NCBI GenBank assembly: GCA_902591755.1
Contig: CACJBX010000002.1
Location: 62,001 to 126,000 of the forward strand
Source: an uncultured Pelagibacteraceae bacterium
GTDB taxonomy: Bacteria > Pseudomonadota > Alphaproteobacteria > Pelagibacterales > Pelagibacteraceae
Reading direction: 5' to 3'
Length of the DNA stretch: 64,000 nucleotides
Shown here: one piece after another, positions 40,701 through 50,563 of the stretch
Numbering within the stretch: the first letter of the stretch is position 1
Layout: the number at the start of each line of letters is the position of its first letter
Made by a program: the position numbers and the translations under genes
Notes under the pieces: model-generated
What the model was told of the DNA's origin: nothing
Database searches by the model: none
What the model saw: the letters and a program-made list of their open reading frames with translations, nothing else

Positions 40701-40766
40701 ACAATTAAAGTAACTGTATCAGACACGGTCTTCTTAGATAAAGAAAATGAAAGAATAAATGGATAA
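37761..40766 (+). CDS. soxA: Sarcosine oxidase alpha subunit
   Basis: LVGRSFKYHRPRGIMTSGSEEPNAIL, LIVGGGVSGLIAAKIASD, KRYTTTGMGTDQGKLANMHALGI, C-terminal GcvT-like domain. Confidence 0.96.
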   Translation: MSKNLRINNKQFVDETRKLSFVFNGKKLYGYKGDTLASALLSNDIHLVGRSFKYHRPRGIMTSGSEEPNAILQIGNDDALTEPNVRATEIELYDGLICNSQNCWPSVNFDIGGINNFLSPLLPAGFYYKTFMWPASFWEKYEYFIRKSAGLGKSPTKQDPDMYDHRYMHCDILIVGGGVSGLIAAKIASDDNKKVLLLEDKELLGGSLIYDDNDISKIDNQKSSEWLKKLIENIKNDKNIIIKTRTSLAAYHNYNFLLARQNLTDHLSVNDRNNKIRQRLYKIRAKKVIISTGAIERPQVFHNNDRPGIMLASAVKKYIDYYGVRCGLENVIFTNNDSAYETALSLHKSGTKLNAIVDIRENSSSEIVNKVKSLGVQIYWKHTIVNTKGYKRINKVAIMKLNDKGNDVIGKKIELNCDCLAISGGWTPMVHLFTQSGGKLKFDNKDNIFVPDKTNLNQLSIGSAKGDFELDDVLKNSIKDTKKFLQIENSNFDKIDVQCSKEKEKKNIWLLPSDKPLSKTKPFLDYQNDSTAKDIKLALREGFKSIEHVKRYTTTGMGTDQGKLANMHALGIVADTTNTNMGDLGTTTFRPPYTPLTFGTIVGRNVGQFFDIFRKTPMHDWHVDNNAKFENVGQWKRAWYYPKDGETMHDAVQRESKAARESSGILDASTLGKIDIQGTDANEFLNRVYTNAWSKLQIGKCRYGLMLNEDGMVYDDGVTTKLGENHYLMTTTTGGAANVMSKLEDYLQTEWPELDVFLTSVTDHYATASVCGPNAKKIINKIFKDLDLSDESFPHMSFKEVKLGNINCRVMRISFTGELSYEINVEASYGKYIWEKCIEAGKEFNITPYGTETMHLLRAEKGFIIVGQDTDGTMTPVDLQMDWIISKKKYDFIGKRSLYRSDTIREDRKQLVGLLTDDPNEILEEGAQIIKDENKKPINMLGHVTSSYFSPTLKKSIALAVLKEGKKLKGQKLLVPMIDKTIKVTVSDTVFLDKENERING

Positions 40767-41304
40767 TATTAATACAGCTATTAAAGACAAAAGAGAATAT
40801 TCAGATTTAAATTTGAAAGAGGTTGAACCAATTACTAAAATTAACCTACGTGGAAATAAAAGAGAGTTCTTTACAAAAGTTGGCCAAGTTCTCTCTGTTA
40901 TTTTACCAACGGAAAGTAATACGTCTACAAGTAACCAAGAGTTAAGCGCTTTATGGCTAAGCCCAGATGAATGGATGGTTTATACAAATAGCATGAATAA
41001 AGAAATTTTTGATAGAATTTTTAAAGAAATTTCATCACTTAACTACGGAGCTGTTACAAATGTAAGTGACCAATGGGTGTGTATTAATATTTCTGGAGAT
41101 AAATTATACGAATTACTCTCAATGAGTTGTCCATTTGATTTCTCAAAATTTAGAGATACTAAAGGATCCACAACCCAAACTATAATTAATCATATTGATG
41201 TAATCATTCATAACCTGGGTGATAACAATATAAATTTATTTGTAAGACGATCGTTTTCTAACCATTTATGGGATTGGCTTAATGACGGGGCGAATTTATT
41301 ATAA
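40759..41304 (+). CDS. soxG: Sarcosine oxidase gamma subunit
   Basis: KINLRGNKREFFTKVGQVLSVILPTESNTS...ALWLSPDEWMVYT...VTNVSDQWVCINISGDKLYELLSMSCPFDF. Confidence 0.92.
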   Translation: MDNINTAIKDKREYSDLNLKEVEPITKINLRGNKREFFTKVGQVLSVILPTESNTSTSNQELSALWLSPDEWMVYTNSMNKEIFDRIFKEISSLNYGAVTNVSDQWVCINISGDKLYELLSMSCPFDFSKFRDTKGSTTQTIINHIDVIIHNLGDNNINLFVRRSFSNHLWDWLNDGANLL

Positions 41305-41363
41305 AATTTAACTGCGTCAAGGTTAACATAGAAAAATATCATAAATTATCTTATTAAACTCTT

Positions 41364-42128
41364 ATGAAAAAAATTATCATATTATTATTTACTTTATTAT
41401 TCTCGTTTTCAGCAAACGCTTCTTCTTTAGACAAAATTCTTTCAAACGGAGAACTAAGAGTTGGTACAACTGGAGATTGGGATCCAATGACTATAAAAGA
41501 TCCTTCTACAAATACCTATAAAGGTTTTGACATTGATGTCATGAACGAACTTGCAAAAGACATGGGTGTAAAAATTAAGTTTGTTCCCGCTGAATGGAAA
41601 ACTATAGTTTCTGGAATAACTTCAGACAGATATGATATTTCAACAAGTGTAACAAAAACTCCAAAAAGAGCAGAAGTAGCAGGTTTCACAGAGACTTATT
41701 ACAAATATGGAACTGTTCCACTGGTTTTAAAGAAAAATTTAAGTAAATTTTCAACTTGGGATTCTTTAAACAATAAAGGTGTTACAATCGCTACAACGCT
41801 TGGGACTTCACAAGAGGAAAAAGCTAAAGAATTTTTCCCTAAATCAAAATTGAATTCAGTAGAGGCACCTGCAAGAGATTTTCAGGAAGTACTAGCAGGA
41901 AGAGCAGATGGTAATATTACAAGTTCAACTGAAGCTAACAAATTAGTTATTAAATATCCACAATTAGCAATTGTTCCAGATGGTGAAAAAAATCCTGCTT
42001 TCTTAGCTATGATGGTTGGTAAAAATGATGATAAGTGGAGAAAGTACGTTAACGATTGGATCAATAAGAAAAAGAAATCTGGTTTCTTCAAAGAACTTTT
42101 AGCAAAATACAATCTTAAAAGCTTATAA
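41364..42128 (+). CDS. ABC transporter substrate-binding protein (amino-acid type)
   Basis: Signal peptide; [57 protein letters not shown]. Confidence 0.88.
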   Translation: MKKIIILLFTLLFSFSANASSLDKILSNGELRVGTTGDWDPMTIKDPSTNTYKGFDIDVMNELAKDMGVKIKFVPAEWKTIVSGITSDRYDISTSVTKTPKRAEVAGFTETYYKYGTVPLVLKKNLSKFSTWDSLNNKGVTIATTLGTSQEEKAKEFFPKSKLNSVEAPARDFQEVLAGRADGNITSSTEANKLVIKYPQLAIVPDGEKNPAFLAMMVGKNDDKWRKYVNDWINKKKKSGFFKELLAKYNLKSL

Positions 42129-42168
42129 TAAATTAGCTATTAATAATTAATTCTTTATAAATATAAGT

Positions 42169-42903
42169 GTGAAAAACTTATTTTTATTATTCTCATTGTT
42201 ATTCCTATTATCATGTGGAAAGCAGGAATTAGATTGGTTAATATTATCTCCCAACAATGTTAACGGTTTAACAAATCTAAAATTTTTATTAAGTGGATTT
42301 ACAACAACTATCTTTATATCTGTCGTATCAATATCTCTATCAATAGTATTGGGATTAATAGTTGCTATCCCCTCCTTAGCCAAAAATAAATTTTTAACAT
42401 ACTTAAATATAGGTTATGTCGAAATAGTTAGAGCTATACCTTTGTTGGTTTTGATTTTATGGATTTATTATGGATTACCTATTATGACAGGAATTAGTTT
42501 TAGTCCATTTGTATCTGGTATTATAGCTTTATCTATTAGTGAAAGCGCATTTCAGGCTGAAATTTTTAGAGCTGGAATAAACTCAATTAGAAAACCTCAA
42601 TGGGAAGCTGGAAGTTCTTTAGGGCTTAATTTTTTTAGGAAATTAAGACTTGTCATTCTTCCTCAAGCCATAAGAAATATACTACCTGCTATTGGAAATC
42701 AGTTTGTATACGTTCTAAAAATGTCTTCTTTAGTTTCGATTATTGGTATTGGAGACTTAACTAGAAAGGCAAATGAACTTGTTGTTACTACATACAGACC
42801 TTTAGAAATATATACGTTTTTGATCTTAGAGTATCTTGTACTAATTTTAATTGTATCATTCTTAGTAAGACGGCTTGAAAAAAAAATGAAAAAGGATAGT
42901 TAA
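42169..42903 (+). CDS. Amino-acid ABC transporter permease with N-terminal lipobox-like segment
   Basis: GFTTTIFISVVSISLSIVLGLIVA, EIVRAIPLLVLILWIYYGLP, EIFRAGINSIRKPQWEAGSSLGLNFFRKLRLVILPQAIRNILPAIGNQFVYVLKMSSL (EAA loop); GTG start. Confidence 0.88.
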   Translation: MKNLFLLFSLLFLLSCGKQELDWLILSPNNVNGLTNLKFLLSGFTTTIFISVVSISLSIVLGLIVAIPSLAKNKFLTYLNIGYVEIVRAIPLLVLILWIYYGLPIMTGISFSPFVSGIIALSISESAFQAEIFRAGINSIRKPQWEAGSSLGLNFFRKLRLVILPQAIRNILPAIGNQFVYVLKMSSLVSIIGIGDLTRKANELVVTTYRPLEIYTFLILEYLVLILIVSFLVRRLEKKMKKDS

Positions 42904-42904
42904 T

Positions 42905-44281
42905 CTAACTTTTTATAAAAAAATATTTTTTATTATCCTTAAACATATAATTAAAAAAAGATCCTATAAAAAATAGTACTACTAATCCCATTAACCAATT
43001 TGTAACTAATATTGTATAAAAGATATCGCTGTAACTCCCTCCTTTAATATTAATAACGTACCACAAACATAAAAAAGGAATTGCAGTAAGCCTTAATATA
43101 CTCAGATACAAACTAAAGATGGGTCTCTTAAGAGCCTGAAATACAGCAGTAGTAATAAAAAAAGTTGGATATATAGGGCCTATCAATGCTGCAATCTTTA
43201 AATATAGAGATCCAAATTTAATAGTTTCTGGATCGTCAGTAATTAATCCAAGGAGATTTTCTGCCCCAAAATACAGAATGAAGCCAGCCATGATCATAAA
43301 TGAGCAACCAAATATTAATGCTTTTTTATAAAGATCTCTTATTCTTTCAAAATTTTTAGCTCCGAAGTTTTGACCTCCGATTGATAATACAGCCGTATTC
43401 AATGCTATGACTGGTAATAAGAAAACTTGTTCTATTCTAAGTGCAGCTCCATAACCAGCAGTAGCAATATCTCCAAATTTTCCTACAAAGTATAATACAT
43501 TAAATATACCAACACCAATTAACAACATGCTAAACATGATTGGTACAGATTGAAAAGTAAGATTACTTAAAAAGTTAATTTTTGGAATAAAGCACTTTGC
43601 ATATAAATACTCTTTAAGTTTACAACAATAAACTTTTTGCGCTAAATAGATTGTTCCAATAAGTTGGCAAATAACTGTAGCAATTGCAATACCTGAAATT
43701 CCAAAAGCAGGTATTATCAAAAAACCAAAAATAAAAATTGGATTAAGTATGATGTTTAAAAAAAAAGTAAATATAAGGACATTTCTATAACTTTTTGTAT
43801 CCCCTTGTGCATTTAATGTTCCATTTAAGGATATTTGGATCAGTACTATTACTGTGCAATAAAAAATTATATCCAAATATTCCCTGGTCAAAATAATATT
43901 TTCTGGAGAGGACCCTAATAATTGAAGCAGATAATTAGATGAATTAATTCCTACAAATGTAACTAATAATGAAATGATTATTGCAAAAATTATTGATTGA
44001 GCAACATATAATGAGGCGACTTTTTCTTTTTTTTCACCTATGGAATTTCCTATAAGTGTATTAGTACCAGCTCCAACTCCAACACCTATTGCAATAATAA
44101 TAAAATAAATTGGAAACGATTTTGCTAAAGCACTTAATGCATCAGGTGATATCTTTCCAGCAAAAAAAGTATCAACCAGATTATAAAAAGTTTGAAATAA
44201 CGATCCAATACTGGCGGGGAATGTAACTCTTCTTAGAAGTTGCCACATTGGATCCGCTGTTAAATTAATTTTCTTAACCAT
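42905..44281 (-). CDS. MATE family efflux transporter
   Basis: LTADPMWQLLRRVTFPASIGSLFQTFYNLVDTFFAGKISPDALSALAKSFP...; 12 TM segments. Confidence 0.9.
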   Translation of the reverse strand: MVKKINLTADPMWQLLRRVTFPASIGSLFQTFYNLVDTFFAGKISPDALSALAKSFPIYFIIIAIGVGVGAGTNTLIGNSIGEKKEKVASLYVAQSIIFAIIISLLVTFVGINSSNYLLQLLGSSPENIILTREYLDIIFYCTVIVLIQISLNGTLNAQGDTKSYRNVLIFTFFLNIILNPIFIFGFLIIPAFGISGIAIATVICQLIGTIYLAQKVYCCKLKEYLYAKCFIPKINFLSNLTFQSVPIMFSMLLIGVGIFNVLYFVGKFGDIATAGYGAALRIEQVFLLPVIALNTAVLSIGGQNFGAKNFERIRDLYKKALIFGCSFMIMAGFILYFGAENLLGLITDDPETIKFGSLYLKIAALIGPIYPTFFITTAVFQALKRPIFSLYLSILRLTAIPFLCLWYVINIKGGSYSDIFYTILVTNWLMGLVVLFFIGSFFNYMFKDNKKYFFIKS

Positions 44282-45184
44282 CTATTTGTAAATTTTTTTA
44301 AACATGTAATTTTTTTTTTCTTTTTTTGCTTTATCAATTTGACTTTGTCTCATTCTAAATCGTTTTTTTTGTTCTATGCTTGATTTATTATAACAATTAG
44401 GACATGAAACACCTTCTTCAAATTTCACAGATTTCTTATCTATAACAGAAATAGGTTCTCTACATCCAGGACAAATTGAATATTTGCCTCTATTTAACCT
44501 ATGGTTCACAGAAACACGATTATCAAATACAAAACATTCTCCTTTCCATAAGCTTTCTTTTCTCTTGATTTTTGACAAATAATTAATGATGCCGCCTTTT
44601 AACTGAAAAACATTTTTATAACCTTTGTTATATAAATAATCACTAGCCTTTTCACATCGAATACCTCCTGTACAGAACATTCCGATTTTCGAATTTTTAT
44701 TAAACTTTTTAAAATATTTAGAAAAATCTCTAAAGTTATTTAATTTTGGATTTATAGATTTCTTGAAAGTCCCAATCCTAAACTCAAAATCTTTTCTAGT
44801 ATCAATTATATAAGTGTCTTTGTTTAAAACAAAATTATTCCATTCTTTAGGAGAAAGATGATTATCTTTAACTTTTTTTTTAAGTCTTTTTCCAATTGGA
44901 ACAACTTCCTTTTTAACCTTCACCCTCCCCTTATGAAAAGGAATAAATCTATTTAAAGAAATATTTTCATTATCAAATTTTGTAATGGCAAAGATTTTTT
45001 TAAGATTGATTTTTATTTGTTTGGTATTTTTTTTTAGGAAAGAAATTGATCCATTAATCCCCTCAGGTGAAATAATTATAGTTCCTTTAATTTTGTAATC
45101 ATCTATAAAATTTTGAAGTTTATCTTTGATTTTACTGATTTTTTTTAATTGTTTAAATTTATAAAAACCAAAGATGGTATACAT
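44282..45184 (-). CDS. trhO: tRNA uridine(34) hydroxylase TrhO/YceA (rhodanese family)
   Basis: IDTRKDFEFRIGTFKKSINPKLNNFRDF, MFCTGGIRCEKASDYLYNKGYKNVFQLKGGIINYL, C-terminal CPGC...CPNC. Confidence 0.88.
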   Translation of the reverse strand: MYTIFGFYKFKQLKKISKIKDKLQNFIDDYKIKGTIIISPEGINGSISFLKKNTKQIKINLKKIFAITKFDNENISLNRFIPFHKGRVKVKKEVVPIGKRLKKKVKDNHLSPKEWNNFVLNKDTYIIDTRKDFEFRIGTFKKSINPKLNNFRDFSKYFKKFNKNSKIGMFCTGGIRCEKASDYLYNKGYKNVFQLKGGIINYLSKIKRKESLWKGECFVFDNRVSVNHRLNRGKYSICPGCREPISVIDKKSVKFEEGVSCPNCYNKSSIEQKKRFRMRQSQIDKAKKEKKNYMFKKIYK

Positions 45185-45840
45185 TATAATTTTCTACAAA
45201 TTGAAAAGCCATCACCTATGGGGATAATCATATTTTCAACTCTTATATCGTTATTAACATAAGTATTAAAATCTCGAATTATCTCAGTTAAGTGTTCTTT
45301 ATTGTTTTTATCTACAACTTCGCCATGCCACAAAACATTATCAATGATTATAAAACCATCCCTATTTAATAAGTTTAAAGACAATTCATAATATTTTTTG
45401 TAATTCTCTTTATCAGCATCTATAAAAATCAAATCAAACAATTTTTTTTGGCTTATTAATTTATTAATTCCATTAATAGCTTCATCAATGATTATATTAA
45501 TTTGTTCTGAAACTTTTGCCTTTTCAAAGAAATTTTTCGCTACTAATGAAGTATCTTTGTTTTTATCGATAGTAGTAATCTTAGATTCGTTTTCTAGACC
45601 AATGCACATACTCAATGAGCTAAGACCAGTAAAAGTACCAATTTCTAAAATTTCTTTAGGTTTAAATAATTTTGTTACTAAATATAAAAAATGACATTGG
45701 TTGATTGAAATTTGTAATTTCTTTTTTTTTCCAAGTGTGTCGTTATGCTTAATAATTTCATCTTGTACTGGATGTAATTTAAAAGAGTGCTCATCAATAT
45801 ATTTTTCTATTTGCTTATTAATAGGCAGATTTGAACTCAT
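45184..45840 (-). CDS. O-methyltransferase (caffeoyl-CoA/COMT-like, class I SAM)
   Basis: KPKEILEIGTFTGLSSLSMCIGL, FDLIFIDADKENYKKYYELSLNLLNRDGFIIIDNVLWHGEVVD. Confidence 0.88.
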   Translation of the reverse strand: MSSNLPINKQIEKYIDEHSFKLHPVQDEIIKHNDTLGKKKKLQISINQCHFLYLVTKLFKPKEILEIGTFTGLSSLSMCIGLENESKITTIDKNKDTSLVAKNFFEKAKVSEQINIIIDEAINGINKLISQKKLFDLIFIDADKENYKKYYELSLNLLNRDGFIIIDNVLWHGEVVDKNNKEHLTEIIRDFNTYVNNDIRVENMIIPIGDGFSICRKL

Positions 45841-45841
45841 G

Positions 45842-47305
45842 CTAGTTCAATTTTTTCTTTAAAATATCATTTACTAACTTAGGATTGGCTTTGCCATCTG
45901 TCTTTTTCATGACTTGACCAACAAAAAAACCAAACAATTTATCTTTACCGGATTTAAATAATTCAACATTTTTTGGATTTTCTTTAATTACATCATTTAC
46001 AATTTTTTCAATTTCTTTAGGGTCACTTTGTTGTTTCAATCCCTTTTCGTCAATAATGCTTTTTGGATCTTTGCTTTCATTTGCCATTATTTCAAAAACT
46101 GTTTTTGCAATTTTGCCAGAGATAGTTCCATCTTTAATCAAGTTAATTAAAGATGATAAATTTATAGATGAAATAGGACTTTGTGATATTTCTAAATTTC
46201 TATCATTAAGTAATGCAAATAATTCACCTGTTATCCAGTTTGTTGCTAGTTTAATATCTGAATTTTTAATTACATCTTCAAAATATTTTGATGTTTCAAT
46301 ATCAGATACCAATATATTTGCCTCGTATGGAGTTAATTTAAACTTATCTACAAATCTTTTTTTCTTTTCATCAGGTAATTCAGGTATTTCCTTTTTTATT
46401 TTTGATATGAAATCATCAGTTAATTCAAGGGGCAATAAGTCAGGATCAGGAAAGTATCTATAGTCGTGGGCATCCTCTTTTGACCTCATAGATCTAGTTT
46501 CATTTTTTTTTGTATCAAATAAACGAGTTTCTTGGTCAATAGAGCCTCCCTCTTCTAATATATCAGCCTGACGATTTGCTTCATATTCGATTGCCATTTG
46601 CATAAATTTTATAGAATTAACGTTTTTAATTTCACATCTTGTGCCTAATTTCTTTTCTCCTGTCTTTCTAATTGAAACATTCACGTCAGCTCTTAAAGAT
46701 CCTTCTTGCATATTTCCATCGCAAGTTCCAAGATATCTCATAATTGATCTAAGTTTTTTGATGTATAAGTTTACTTCCTCTGGAGATCTTAAGTCAGGTT
46801 TACTTACTATTTCCATAAGAGCAACTCCAGATCTATTTAAGTCTACGAGAGTATTTTGGGGATCAATGTCATGAATACTTTTTCCTGCATCTTGCTCTAA
46901 ATGTAACCTTTCAATACCAACTTTTTTTTCTCCATCTGGTAAATCTAATAAAATTGAACCTTCACCAACTATTGGATCTTTGTATTGAGAAATTTGATAT
47001 CCTTGTGGTAAATCAGCATAAAAATAGTTTTTCCTATCAAAAATTGATTTTTTATTTATTGCTGCATTGAGACCTATGCCCGTTTTAACTGCTTGCTTAA
47101 TACAAAATTCATTTATTACTGGTAGCATTCCAGGAAATGCAGCATCTACCAAACTCACTTGGGTGTTAGGCTCAGCACCAAAGTTTGTAGGAGAGTCAGA
47201 AAATAGTTTCGATTTTGAAAGAACTTGAGCATGAACTTCTAATCCAATTATAACTTCGTATTCTGAATTACCTCTCTTTATTAAATATTCTTTATTTTTA
47301 CTCAT
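45842..47305 (-). CDS. gatB: Aspartyl/glutamyl-tRNA amidotransferase subunit B
   Basis: [65 protein letters not shown]-like core; [13 protein letters not shown]. Confidence 0.97.
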   Translation of the reverse strand: MSKNKEYLIKRGNSEYEVIIGLEVHAQVLSKSKLFSDSPTNFGAEPNTQVSLVDAAFPGMLPVINEFCIKQAVKTGIGLNAAINKKSIFDRKNYFYADLPQGYQISQYKDPIVGEGSILLDLPDGEKKVGIERLHLEQDAGKSIHDIDPQNTLVDLNRSGVALMEIVSKPDLRSPEEVNLYIKKLRSIMRYLGTCDGNMQEGSLRADVNVSIRKTGEKKLGTRCEIKNVNSIKFMQMAIEYEANRQADILEEGGSIDQETRLFDTKKNETRSMRSKEDAHDYRYFPDPDLLPLELTDDFISKIKKEIPELPDEKKKRFVDKFKLTPYEANILVSDIETSKYFEDVIKNSDIKLATNWITGELFALLNDRNLEISQSPISSINLSSLINLIKDGTISGKIAKTVFEIMANESKDPKSIIDEKGLKQQSDPKEIEKIVNDVIKENPKNVELFKSGKDKLFGFFVGQVMKKTDGKANPKLVNDILKKKLN

Positions 47306-48759
47306 TTAATCCACCAATCCTGCAAGTTGTTTTTAAAACTTAATTCTCTTTCCATTGAATATGAAATATCTAATAAATTCTGCTCTTCAAATGCTTTACC
47401 TATCAGTTGTAAGCCTAAAGGATAATTATTTTTATCTTTACCTGCTGGAATAGAGATAGCTGGCAGTCCTGACAAATTGACTGGTACTGTAAAGATATCA
47501 TTCAGATACATTGATACAGGATCATCTGTTTTATCACCAATCTTAAAGGCTGAACTAGGTGTGGAAGGAGTTAAAATTGCATCTACAGATTTATAAGCTT
47601 CATCAAAATCATTTTTGATTAATCTTCTAATTTTTTGTGCTTTTAAATAATAAGCGTCGTAATAACCAGATGACAGAACATATGTTCCAATCATTATTCT
47701 TCTTTTTACTTCATCACCAAAACCTTCTGATCTTGTATTTTCATACATACTGATTAAGCTTTCTCCCTCAGAACGATATCCATACTTCACTCCATCATAC
47801 CTAGCTAGGTTAGATGATGCTTCAGCTGGTGCAACTATATAATAAGCAGGCAATGCATACTTAGTGTGAGGTAAAGATATATCAATAATTTTTGCTCCTA
47901 ATTTTTTTAATAAAGTAATTCCATCTTGCCACAAACTTTCAATCTCCCTAGGCATGCCATCAACCCTATATTCTTTTGGAATACCAATTTTTTTCCCTTT
48001 AATATTAGAACTTAATGATTTGAAATAATCACCTCTCTTAAAATTTACTGAAGTTGAATCTTTTGTATCGTACTTACTTATAACATCTAACATTAATGCA
48101 GCATCTGAAACATCCTGGGTCATTGGTCCTGCTTGATCTAACGAAGAAGCAAATGCAACAATACCATATCGAGAACAACTGCCATATGTTGGTTTCAAAC
48201 CCACAGTGCCAGTAAAAGACGCTGGTTGTCTTATTGAACCTCCGGTATCAGTTCCAATAGTTGTTGGTGTCAATTTAGCTGCAAGTGCTGAGGCTGATCC
48301 ACCTGATGACCCACCTGGCACAACTCTTTTACCAACTGGACTTTCGACATTTCCAAAGAAACTAGTTTCATTTGATGAACCCATTGCAAATTCATCACAA
48401 TTAAGTTTTCCGAGTAAAATAGCCCCTTCATCCCATAGATGCTGGGTTACAGTAGACTCATAACTGGGTATAAAATTTGAAAGTATTTTACTTCCAGCTG
48501 TTGTCTTTAAATTATTAGTGCAAAAAAGATCTTTAATTGCAATAGGTACTCCGGGTAGTTTGTAATCAAAATTTCCCTTTTCATCAAATTTTTTAGCTTT
48601 TTTAATTGCATTTTCAAAATCTGTAGTGATGTATGTATTTAAATCTTTAGATTTTTCAGCTCTTGCAATATATGCGTTTGTAATTTCTTGAGAGGATAAT
48701 TCTTTTTTTTTAATTTTATTGATTAAAGCTGATAAAGTAAGATTTATTATATCACTCAT
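47302..48759 (-). CDS. gatA: Aspartyl/glutamyl-tRNA amidotransferase subunit A
   Basis: [86 protein letters not shown]. Confidence 0.97.
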   Translation of the reverse strand: MSDIINLTLSALINKIKKKELSSQEITNAYIARAEKSKDLNTYITTDFENAIKKAKKFDEKGNFDYKLPGVPIAIKDLFCTNNLKTTAGSKILSNFIPSYESTVTQHLWDEGAILLGKLNCDEFAMGSSNETSFFGNVESPVGKRVVPGGSSGGSASALAAKLTPTTIGTDTGGSIRQPASFTGTVGLKPTYGSCSRYGIVAFASSLDQAGPMTQDVSDAALMLDVISKYDTKDSTSVNFKRGDYFKSLSSNIKGKKIGIPKEYRVDGMPREIESLWQDGITLLKKLGAKIIDISLPHTKYALPAYYIVAPAEASSNLARYDGVKYGYRSEGESLISMYENTRSEGFGDEVKRRIMIGTYVLSSGYYDAYYLKAQKIRRLIKNDFDEAYKSVDAILTPSTPSSAFKIGDKTDDPVSMYLNDIFTVPVNLSGLPAISIPAGKDKNNYPLGLQLIGKAFEEQNLLDISYSMERELSFKNNLQDWWIK

Positions 48760-49043
48760 TCTACAACCTTTGGTACCACAAAAAAATCTTTATTTTTGTC
48801 TGGTGAATTTTTTAAAATTTGTTCTCTAATATTTTTTGTTTTGACCTCATCACCTCTTAATTTTAATGATGTTTCTGCAATTGAAGTTAGTGGGTCAACT
48901 TTTTTAGTATCGACTTTATTTAGCACTTCGATAAATTCAAAAATAGAATTTAAATCTTTTTCTAGTTCTTTTGCTTTTTTATCATCTATGGAAATTCTTG
49001 ATAATTTTGCTATATGTTTAATTGTTTTAAGATCTATGCTCAT
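48756..49043 (-). CDS. gatC: Aspartyl/glutamyl-tRNA amidotransferase subunit C
   Basis: MSIDLKTIKHIAKLSRISIDDKKAKELEKDLNSIFEFIEVLNKVDTKKVDPLTS. Confidence 0.92.
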   Translation of the reverse strand: MSIDLKTIKHIAKLSRISIDDKKAKELEKDLNSIFEFIEVLNKVDTKKVDPLTSIAETSLKLRGDEVKTKNIREQILKNSPDKNKDFFVVPKVVE

Positions 49044-49124
49044 ATGGTAATTTATCCTTAAAAAAATTTTAATAAATATTTAATATTAAAATTGAAAAAT
49101 ATCATTATATAAGAATAAAACAAT

Positions 49125-49580
49125 ATGATCACTTTAAAGGAACTCAAGTCTAAAATTGATAAAAACGCAAGATTAATTGGGTTAGATCTTGGAAAAAAGA
49201 GAATTGGTGTTTCAATTTGTGATCATAAACGAATTATAGCCACTCCTTTTAAAACTATAGAATATGTTGATCATGAAAATTTTATTGCTGAACTATTAGA
49301 AATAATTGATCAAGAAAATATAAAGGCTATTGTTGTAGGAAATCCATTGAATATGGATGGAAGCAAAGGCCCCTCTTCTCAATCGGCTTTAGACAAAGCT
49401 AAAATGATTGAGAATAAAACAAATATACCTGTAGCTTTATGGGATGAGAGATTGTCAACTTTAGGTGCCTTTAAGATATCAAGTCAATTAGACATTAATG
49501 TATCAAAAAGAGTTCAAAAAATAGATGAAAATGCAGCAGCGTTTATATTGCAGGGAGCGATTGAATTCTTAAATAATTAA
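49125..49580 (+). CDS. ruvX: Putative pre-16S rRNA nuclease (YqgF/RuvX)
   Basis: RLIGLDLGKKRIGVSICDHKRIIATPFKTIE...VVGNPLNMDGSKGPSSQSA...LWDERLSTLGA...DENAAAFILQGAIEF. Confidence 0.92.
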   Translation: MITLKELKSKIDKNARLIGLDLGKKRIGVSICDHKRIIATPFKTIEYVDHENFIAELLEIIDQENIKAIVVGNPLNMDGSKGPSSQSALDKAKMIENKTNIPVALWDERLSTLGAFKISSQLDINVSKRVQKIDENAAAFILQGAIEFLNN

Positions 49581-49612
49581 GCTTGCAATATTAATGCTTT
49601 GAAGCTATAGAG

Positions 49613-50563
49613 TTGGTTTTAATGGCTATAAACAATAACGCTATTAAAATTTCACAAAAACACCTACTAGGTATCCAAGATCTTTCTATTTCAGATGTAA
49701 AACTTATCTTGGATGAAGCGAAGAAATTTATTTCACTTAATAAGAGTAAAAACAAAAAGTTAGATATTCTCAGAGGAAAAACTCAAATAAATCTTTTTTT
49801 TGAGCCTTCAACGAGAACACAAAGTTCTTTTGAATTAGCTGGAAAGAGACTTGGTGCAGATGTGATGTCAATGAATATAACTAATTCTGCTATTAAAAAA
49901 GGCGAAACATTAATCGACACCGCAATGACACTAAATGCAATGCACCCAGATATAATTGTAGTAAGACATCAAGATAGTGGTGCATCAAACCTTCTTTCAC
50001 AGAAAGTAAACTGTTCAGTTTTAAATGCTGGTGATGGTAGACGTGAGCATCCAACGCAAGCTTTACTAGATGCGCTTACAATAATTGAAAAAAAGAAAAA
50101 AATTGAAGGTTTGCGAATTGCTATTTGTGGAGACATTTTACACTCAAGAGTAGCTAGATCAAATATTTTTTTATTAAACATGTTAGGAGCTGAAGTAAAT
50201 ATAGTTGCCCCAACAAATCTCATGCCAAAGGATATTGAAAAATTTGGAGTAAAAACATTTTCAAATATGAAGAATGGTGTGAAAGATTGCGATATAGTTA
50301 TGATGTTAAGATTACAAAATGAGAGGATGAGTAGTTCATTTTTGTCATCAAATAGAGAATATTATGAGTATTATGGCTTAACTCCTGACAAACTAGAAAA
50401 AGCAAAGAAAGATGCAATAATTATGCATCCTGGACCAATGAATAGAGGTATTGAAATTGATACCAAACTTGCTGACGATATAAATAAAAGCGTAATCAAA
50501 GAACAGGTTGAGTTAGGTGTTGCTGTAAGAATGGCCTGTTTAAAAATTTTTTGTGAAAAATGA
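49613..50563 (+). CDS. pyrB: Aspartate carbamoyltransferase catalytic subunit
   Basis: [77 protein letters not shown]. Confidence 0.96.
   Translation: MVLMAINNNAIKISQKHLLGIQDLSISDVKLILDEAKKFISLNKSKNKKLDILRGKTQINLFFEPSTRTQSSFELAGKRLGADVMSMNITNSAIKKGETLIDTAMTLNAMHPDIIVVRHQDSGASNLLSQKVNCSVLNAGDGRREHPTQALLDALTIIEKKKKIEGLRIAICGDILHSRVARSNIFLLNMLGAEVNIVAPTNLMPKDIEKFGVKTFSNMKNGVKDCDIVMMLRLQNERMSSSFLSSNREYYEYYGLTPDKLEKAKKDAIIMHPGPMNRGIEIDTKLADDINKSVIKEQVELGVAVRMACLKIFCEK

Noticed and set aside
42903-42950. A/T-rich hairpin-like tract at the permease/MATE junction as a terminator
   Set aside because: The short GTTA/TAAC pairing and homopolymer A/T runs are expected by chance at this base composition.
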